Positions 58,014 to 64,000 of a stretch of 64,000 nt of DNA are shown here, in pieces. Under the pieces are notes generated by a model. It had not been told where the DNA came from and did no database searches. It worked only from the letters and a program-made list of their open reading frames with translations. The stretch comes from Taeniopygia guttata (taxonomy: Eukaryota > Chordata > Aves > Passeriformes > Estrildidae): the NCBI RefSeq assembly GCF_048771995.1, contig NC_133063.1, forward strand, positions 22,967,810 to 23,031,809, written 5' to 3'. Position 1 is the stretch's first letter. Each line of letters begins with the position of its first letter. The translations under genes were made by a program, and so were the position numbers.

Positions 58014-58913
58014 TTAAAATGAACTAAATTTGGGTCGGGGTAGGAATTCCGAGTCCGGATAGGTGTCAGCGAACCACAGCTGGCAGGTGGGAGCCATCTC
58101 CATCCAGGGTCCTTCTTCGGGTTCTGGAACTAGCTGGTCTTCTTCATCCCCATCAGACTCCTGGGCAGAGAAGAGGGCAGCTGGGTTCGCGGTGTGGATG
58201 GTTAACACCTTTGTGATGAGGCCAGACACTACCCGTCTCAGAATCCCAAAAATAATGAGGGCTAAAATAAGAATAAATAGAATTAACAAACCAGAACGAA
58301 TAATAGAGGTGGCCCAGCCCGAGATGCCCCAATTCCCCACTAAGTCACTCAACCAATGCCCAGTCTCCTTCTTGATGTCTTTTATCCTGTCCTGCATCTT
58401 GTTGATTGCCTTTTGGACATCCCCAGCCTTGGATGTTAAATTCATGCAGCACAAACCCTCAAACTCCTCACAGGAATGATCATGTAGTAGTAGGAGGAAA
58501 TCGATGGCCGCCTGATTTTGGAGGGTTGCCTGCCTTGTTATCTCCTCATCTAATAGGAGTCCAGCAAGCGCAGTTGACGTAACATTGGCTTGTTTTACCA
58601 CCCAGCACTCCAGGCCTGCCAATTCCCTGAAGGCATGAGCAATGGCCAGCCATGGTAAAAATGCAATGGTGGCCACGCCTTTTGGGTTTGACCAATGAAT
58701 AATTTCAGAGTTGCAATTTTCGTCCAGATTAGTGAGTTCTGTGTCTCTCTTTGGTCGGGCCAATCGGGAAGTCTCATTAAGTGTTTTCCAATGTGCAGTT
58801 TGGGTCTGGTTGGGGGTAAACAAGCTCAACTGGCTGAAAGTACAAGGGCCTCTGATAAGATGAGGGGGGATGCCAGTCCAGGCCCGGGTGCCGCAAATCA
58901 CCCGGATGGGCAT
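58014..58913 (-). pseudogene. ERV env, C-terminal SU and TM, 299-codon open frame
   Basis: The frame covers the end of the surface subunit, a basic cleavage-like site (ARPKR), a hydrophobic fusion-peptide-like segment, helices, a CX6CC motif (CEEFEGLCC), a membrane anchor with many Leu/Ile, and an acidic cytoplasmic tail. It is separated from the SU start at 59080-59412 by a stop and a frame change, so the full env is not continuous. The TM disulphide motif shows a gamma/D-type envelope on a betaretrovirus-type pol. Confidence 0.8.
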
Positions 58914-59079
58914 GGGGTCGGTTGTCGGGGGTGGAAAGCATAGGGATCTTGATCACATGTTGGCACCATTCTTTTGCGGTATACGCCTGATTAAACTGTT
59001 TGATCTCAATATCTGGCCGGGCCTGGGGGTCAGGGGTGACATCAAAGTGGATAGAGGTATACGCGGGGGAGGATCTGAG

Positions 59080-59412
59080 TTAATCTAGCTCTTGGGGCTT
59101 GTCTTTCATTGGGGGGAGCAGTTTGACCCAACTCCTCCACGCATCTAGCTGTCGGACAGTGAAGGAGCGGGTTTTCCTGCTGGGAGAGGCTGTAGGGTTT
59201 GGGAAGGTGAAGGGAAACTCATTAAGTTTATATGGGATCCTCACAAGGCAGGATAGGAAAGGGTCAGCAGTGGAGGAGGTGGACAGGCAGATGTTATCCT
59301 GTCCAAGGGCTTGTGCCAACGTCTTCCAGACATTATTAGTCAGCTGGGGAACAATCCATGCAGAGCTGGGGATGGTGAGGCAGAGCAGGAAGACCAGGTG
59401 TTTGAGGTCCAT
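59080..59412 (-). pseudogene. ERV env start, signal peptide and SU N terminus
   Basis: Met followed by a hydrophobic stretch (LVFLLCLTIPSSAW) is a good signal peptide; a Cys-containing SU segment follows. The frame ends in a stop near 59080, before the larger env frame. Confidence 0.7.
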
Positions 59413-59483
59413 GATGTTTTTAGGATGGGCTCGGGCTGAGGCTGTAAAATAAATGTAAAAAGAGAAGATTAATAAGGGGTAAC

Positions 59484-59669
59484 TTAAATTGAATTGGTCC
59501 GTCGCCTTCTTCTCCAGCAGACGTTCTCAACTTGTCTGATTGGTACGGCCTGGACTGGTTTGGTGATGTAGGGGCGCACCCACTTTGCAGACACCCATCT
59601 TAACCCTGTTCGACTCGCAATGCATGCATACCCCCGCCCCCTAGAAATAAGTTCGTACGGTCCCTGCAA
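59484..59669 (-). pseudogene. ERV integrase C-terminal domain, after a premature stop
   Basis: GPYELISRGRGYACI and WVSAKWVRPY are the conserved integrase C-terminal (SH3-like) segment. It is in the same frame as the upstream 504-codon pol ORF and separated from it by one TAA. Confidence 0.8.
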
Positions 59670-61184
59670 TTACCAGGTCTCTGGGTCTTTTATAAGGACC
59701 GGGGGCTTCTCTTTCAGCTCCAGCTGAGGGTTGGTCTTGAAATGTCGGGTGATGGGAGGGTTCAGGTTCTCAAACGCACAATTCAGAAAATTGTGCATGA
59801 ACAATGCCTGTGCCAGCTGGATATGAGGGAACTCCACCTTCATTGCCGCTCGTTGGTGTTCGAGGATATTCTTCAGCCTCTGGTGGGTCCTCTCAACTAT
59901 GGCCTGACCTGTGGGGGAGTGGGGGATGCCGGTCATGTGCTCCACTCCCCATTGCTGTAGGAAGCTCCTGAGCTCCTTGGATCCATACACGGGAGCATTG
60001 TCCATTTTTAAAACCTTAGGGACTCCCAACACAGAGAAGGCATGGATGAGGTGGTTGATTACATCCTTTGCCCTCTCCCCTGCGTGGGCAGAGGCATAGA
60101 CGGTGCCAGAAAAGGTGTCCACCGATACATGCACATCCCTTAGTCTACCAAATTCTGGGATCTTTGTGACGTCCATTTGCCACACCTCACAGCTATTAAG
60201 CCCCTGGGGATTTGCCCCAGCACTGAGTGCAGGCATTTGATGGTTTTGGCACTGGGGACATGTGGCCACAATGGCCTTGGCCTGGTCACGGGTGAGTTGG
60301 AATTGCCGGACCAGACCAGGCGCATTCTGGTGGAACGTCTGATGGCTGACCTTGGCTTGCTGGAACCGGTCAGGGAGCGGCACCATGTGTACCGGGGCTG
60401 CCAGGGCATCAGCTCTCCGATTGCCCTCAACAATGAACCCCGGCATGTCGGTGTGCGACCTGACATGCATCACGTAGAATTGTTGCTCTCGGTGGGAGAC
60501 AAGATCTATCAGTCGTGAGAGCAACTCATATAGGACGCTGTTAGGCACCTCCTGCAGTATTGCATTCTCAGCTCTGGACACTACACCGGCTACATATGCT
60601 GAATCTGTAACCAAACGGAAGGGTTCCTGGAACCTCTCAAAAGCCCTGACGACAGCGGCCAACTCAGCTACTTGAGGTGATCCTTCCACCTCGGAAATGT
60701 CTGCCTCCCACCGCTGAGTCTGAGGATCCTTCCAAGTCATTACTGACTTGTGGGATGCTCCGGATGCATCTGTGAAAACTGTCAAGGCTTTAAGGGGTTG
60801 CCTACTCTGGACCCTTTTGAGTGATAATGAGAATTGAACATCCAAATTGAAAATTTTGTGGGCCGGCCGATGAATTGAAATTTGACCGGTGTAGCTGTCC
60901 AACGCAAACTGCAGGGACTCATTCTCATGGAGTAAGTGCTCTAACATCACTTTTGTAAATTGGCCCGTGGATAATTGGATTGGAATGTGAATAATGCCAA
61001 AGTCGCACCCTGCCAACTCCCTGATGCGCAGTCGTGCTTTGTGAATGAGGTCAGCCATCAGGTCCTGTGGCAAGGTCATTCTTTTGGACCGCTGGTGGCT
61101 GAGGAAAACCCACTCTATGATTAAGAGAGGGTCCCTCGCACCCTGGTCCTCCTCCCTGATCTTGTCATGCCACTGGAAAATCAT
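59670..61184 (-). pseudogene. ERV pol: RNase H and integrase, 504-codon open frame
   Basis: RNase H is seen with FTDASG, the catalytic Glu in VAELAAV and VTDSAYV. Integrase follows: an HHCC zinc domain (HQTFH ... CPQC) and the catalytic triad in WQMDV, MDNAP and VERTH, with exactly 35 residues between the second Asp and the Glu. The relation is to betaretrovirus/ERVK pol. Upstream, the RT end lies in another frame (frameshift near 61240); downstream a TAA cuts off the C-terminal domain. It is unusually well preserved for such a remnant. Confidence 0.85.
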
Positions 61185-61525
61185 CCTGTGGACGTGTGGA
61201 AATTTTCCCAGAATGATGAATTGGAAGGGCAGGCCCGGTTGGTAGCGGTGGGCCTGCCTGTGGCAGACATGTAAGTTTGCACCTTTTCTAACACCTTCTG
61301 CGCCTCTGGGGTGAGGGTCCGTGGGGAACTAGGCCCCTCTCCTCCTTCCAATAAATTGAAAAGGGGGGCCAGGTCCTCGGTGGTGATACCGAGCCATGGT
61401 CTTACCCAATTTAAAGACCCACACAGTTGTTGAAGGTCCGCTAGTGTCAGAATCTGTGGGTATTGATGAATCCGAGATTGTATACAATCTCTGTCTTTCT
61501 GCCCCATAGCCAAAGAAGAAGCCAT
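61181..61525 (-). pseudogene. ERV reverse transcriptase, thumb/connection fragment
   Basis: LADLQQLCGSLNWVRPWLGI and LAPLFNLLEG are the conserved RT thumb/connection segment. The palm with YXDD is missing because an LTR lies immediately upstream at 61534. A frameshift separates it from the RNase H frame. Confidence 0.8.
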
Positions 61526-61533
61526 AATTCGTC

Positions 61534-61883
61534 TGTGCTGGTTTCAAGGTTGTTTATTCTTGCTTATCTCTAACATGTTCTGCTGCCCTGCCGCAGGTCT
61601 GTCCTGCAGGGCAGCGTGCGGGGCTCTGCCCCCAGTGGGATGTTACAAACATTATATACCAGAAATTACGTGTGCTATATTTACAATAATGTGCCAATAT
61701 CTATCATCTACGTTGAACAGTGTGTCCCCAGCCTAAACCAATAGAAAAATGCCAACACTACAGTGAAACATGGAGGGCATGAAGAAGGAGGAAAAGGACA
61801 AGACACACCCAATTTCCTCCATCTTGTCCCCTCTGAACCCCTAATCTAGAAACCTAAAATTTTACATTTGCACCCGTGCCACA
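61534..61883 (-). mobile_element. LTR, about 350 bp, minus orientation
   Basis: On the minus strand: TGTGGCACGGG start, CTATTGGTTTAG (CCAAT complement), TATATAATG, AATAAACAAC and end ACCAGCACA. The flanks (TCGTC and CTTAA) do not match, so its junction with the pol fragment came from deletion or recombination rather than simple insertion. Confidence 0.65.
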
Positions 61884-61889
61884 CTTAAT

Positions 61890-63680
61890 TATTACTCATA
61901 TCAAACACTCAGAGCTTGTAATTCATCCTGTAAGATTGAAAACTCTTTTCCATGGACAGAGATCAGAGACAGTGTCACGCGGGGCTCTGTACAGGGGGGT
62001 TCCTGACCCCCTGCTGGGGTCCCAGGCCCTCCAGGGCAGCCAGAGGGAAGCCCTGGATTCCCACAAGCTGCTGCCCTGGGCAGCAGGGCTAGTGCTTTGG
62101 CCAGTGGGCCAACAATCCTCAGAATGTATTTCTGCTGGCCTCTCAGTGCTCGCTTTGTTTTTTGTGGGATTTGTTCAGGTGAGCAGTGTGACCCATGCAG
62201 ATTCTGAACAAGTTGTCCCTGTCCATGGTGAATGCAGTCCTCAGAACCAGGGTGAAAGGTAAAGTTGTTCTTTCCCTTTCGCAGTCTCTACTCCGGCTGA
62301 CTGTGACAAGCTGTAGTCCCTGACTGCTTGTTTGGGTTTGACTGGAGGGGGAAGAGTTGACAGCTCTGCTTGCAGCCTAACACCAGTGCTGTTCCTAAGG
62401 GCTTCCCTTTGAAATGCTCTGTCTGGGGCACCTCTGCCAGGCACCTCTCTGACGCAAACCAATTTCTTGCCCCAGATGGGTGCAGGATATGCCATCAAAG
62501 CTGTTGCTGCAGCAGCATCCTGGGAAGAAGCCTCCTCTCTGCAGCCTGAAAACCCGCGCATGAGCAGTTTGCCCTGCTCAAGCCAGGAGAGAAAGAAGCG
62601 GTTCCTGAAGCTGCTGAGTACGTCCTGGGGATTTCTTGTCCGAATGAGCAGTGTATTCTAGTGTGTGTGCCTCAGCAAGAGCTGTAGCACATGTTCCTTC
62701 TTGCTTTGGTGCTGGGAGAGGAATTTTGGACTCCCTGCAGAAGCCACCGCGGTGCTTGGATGCAGCAGGGAGCGCTTGGGGAGTTCCTTTTGCCTTTGAG
62801 GGCAGCTGGGCTTGGGTGGGCTTTGCCTGAGCTTCCCTCTAGAGTAAAGACAAAAGCAGAGATTGTTTCGGGAGCAGCAGAAGGCTGCGACCTAGCCAAT
62901 GACTCAGAGGAGGTGTGTGTGCTAGTCTGGCCAAACTGAGCAGAACAGTTGGCTTGCTAGATTCTCTTTAGACTCCTGACTTGTCACGAGTCATTGGAGA
63001 CAAAAGACTTCAGAGAAATTGATTGGCTGTAGGGCTGCTTTCATACTGGTGTTGTTTCTATGACTGTACTTCTGTTATTCCTTCTACAGATTACATAGGC
63101 CCCTGCCATCTAAATCCCCACTCTAAGGGCTTTTCACATGAAAACAAAGGAAACTTGCAGCAAAGAAATTGAGGAAGCGGAAGAGATGACCAGGACCACT
63201 TCAGGATTACTTCCTCCAAATGCAGCTTGGGGCTGGACTCACAATTAAAGCCCTATACACCCTCAAGCCTGTTGGACAATTCCCTTCCTTGTCAGCCGTA
63301 GAATAAGGCTCTATGTTGACTTCTGAATTGGCCATTCTTTCTTAAAGATGGAAAGTCCCTCTTAAGGGCATTCTGGTGTGTTTTGGATTTGGCAAGTGTC
63401 TTCTTCCTTGACCACCTCCAGCCTACACTGCCTTTGGAATGCTGTCCATTGGCTAGCTTGTGCCCAGCTGTGGACTTCTGGATGAGGCAGAAAGGGCAAT
63501 TGCATTTCCCAGTGAAGAGCAGGGCAGCCAAAACATCCTGTGGAGATACAGGCTTTCAGCTGTGCTTTCAGAGGCTTTTGGTTCCTGCTCGCTGTAGCTG
63601 GCACCTCTCCTCTGGGACTGCTCCTGCCTCCCACCTGGCCATGTATTATAGGTACGAGGCTCTGCAAGTGGAAGGAAGAA
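61890..63680. other. Interval with no recognised gene
   Basis: GC-moderate sequence with several short ORFs on both strands and no recognisable domain. Confidence 0.5.
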
Positions 63681-63689
63681 GGTGGGCAC

Positions 63690-63845
63690 GTCTGCTGGCA
63701 GCACAGGAGAGCAGAGAGGAAACGGCCTGGCAGGACCCTGGCCAGCGAGGCAAGGCACCCGCTGGACCTGCTCTTTGTCAACAGAAAAGGACTGGTGGGT
63801 GATGGCACGCTTGGGGTTGTCTGGGGCTCAGCAATCATGAAAAGC
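63690..63845 (+). mobile_element. CR1 LINE ORF2 endonuclease fragment
   Basis: The plus strand encodes PLDLLFVNRKGLVGDGTLGV, matching the CR1 endonuclease C-terminal region (LLDLLxVNREGLVGDV), and then a SDHE-like remnant (SAIMK). It is truncated on both sides. Confidence 0.75.
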
Positions 63846-64000
63846 CTCTGTGCTTAAATGGGTTTGTCCCTCTTTCTGTGCTTTCTGTTGTCCCTGTGCT
63901 CTGCAGTGCCTGCCCAGGGGCTGTATGGCTGCGTGGCACAGCTGAAGTGCAGGAGGGCCTCATTTGTCTGCCCTTTGAGGTGCCTGCTCACAGCAGCCTT

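Overview
The window looks like vertebrate, almost certainly avian (songbird-type) nuclear DNA. It contains intron-split genes with GT/AG signals, antisense and sense CR1 LINE fragments, several families of bird endogenous retrovirus LTRs, and a cluster of TOPORS-like RING genes of a kind I know from songbird annotations. The two conserved genes, MRPL50 and a YTHDC2-type helicase, have human orthologues on chromosomes 9q and 5q. Both regions correspond to the avian Z chromosome. Because both genes carry disabling lesions and sit in dense retroviral debris, my working inference is a W-linked (or otherwise degenerating) segment carrying decayed gametologs. That is an inference, not something the sequence proves.

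Layout: 0-2.5 kb has a betaretrovirus-type LTR, a short tandem repeat and a broken, partly inverted RING-gene copy. 4.4-7.3 kb holds two 1.4-kb solo LTRs of one family in opposite orientation, each with recognisable 5-bp target duplications. 7.6-12.2 kb is a tandem pair of TOPORS-like RING genes on the minus strand: one pseudogene and one intact 455-codon ORF with a frame-tolerant hexanucleotide repeat. 14.3-15.9 kb is MRPL50 (minus), which has lost its ATG and its stop. 18.7-24.2 kb is LTRs, a 480-bp CTTT microsatellite and a 36-bp minisatellite. 24.3-28.4 kb is a truncated betaretrovirus-like provirus (LTR, degenerate Lys-type PBS, gag, dUTPase, start of RT) with a younger solo LTR nested in gag.

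29.2-51.9 kb is the main gene: 26 coding exons (1268 codons, every exon phase compatible) of YTHDC2 on the minus strand. R3H, DEAH-type helicase core, ankyrin repeats and C-terminal helicase extensions are all present. The exons for the YTH m6A-reader domain were not found in the 29 kb downstream. Three further oddities stand out: Walker A Thr to Met, a destroyed splice donor after exon 5, and a GC donor after exon 15. No internal stop or frameshift was found in the exons, so any loss of function is probably recent.

52.6-54.2 kb is an ERV env/LTR remnant just upstream of the YTHDC2 CpG-rich promoter. 57.3-61.9 kb is a second betaretrovirus-like remnant (RT end, RNase H, integrase, env, LTR) with few lesions. 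The last 2 kb is mostly featureless and ends with a CR1 endonuclease fragment.
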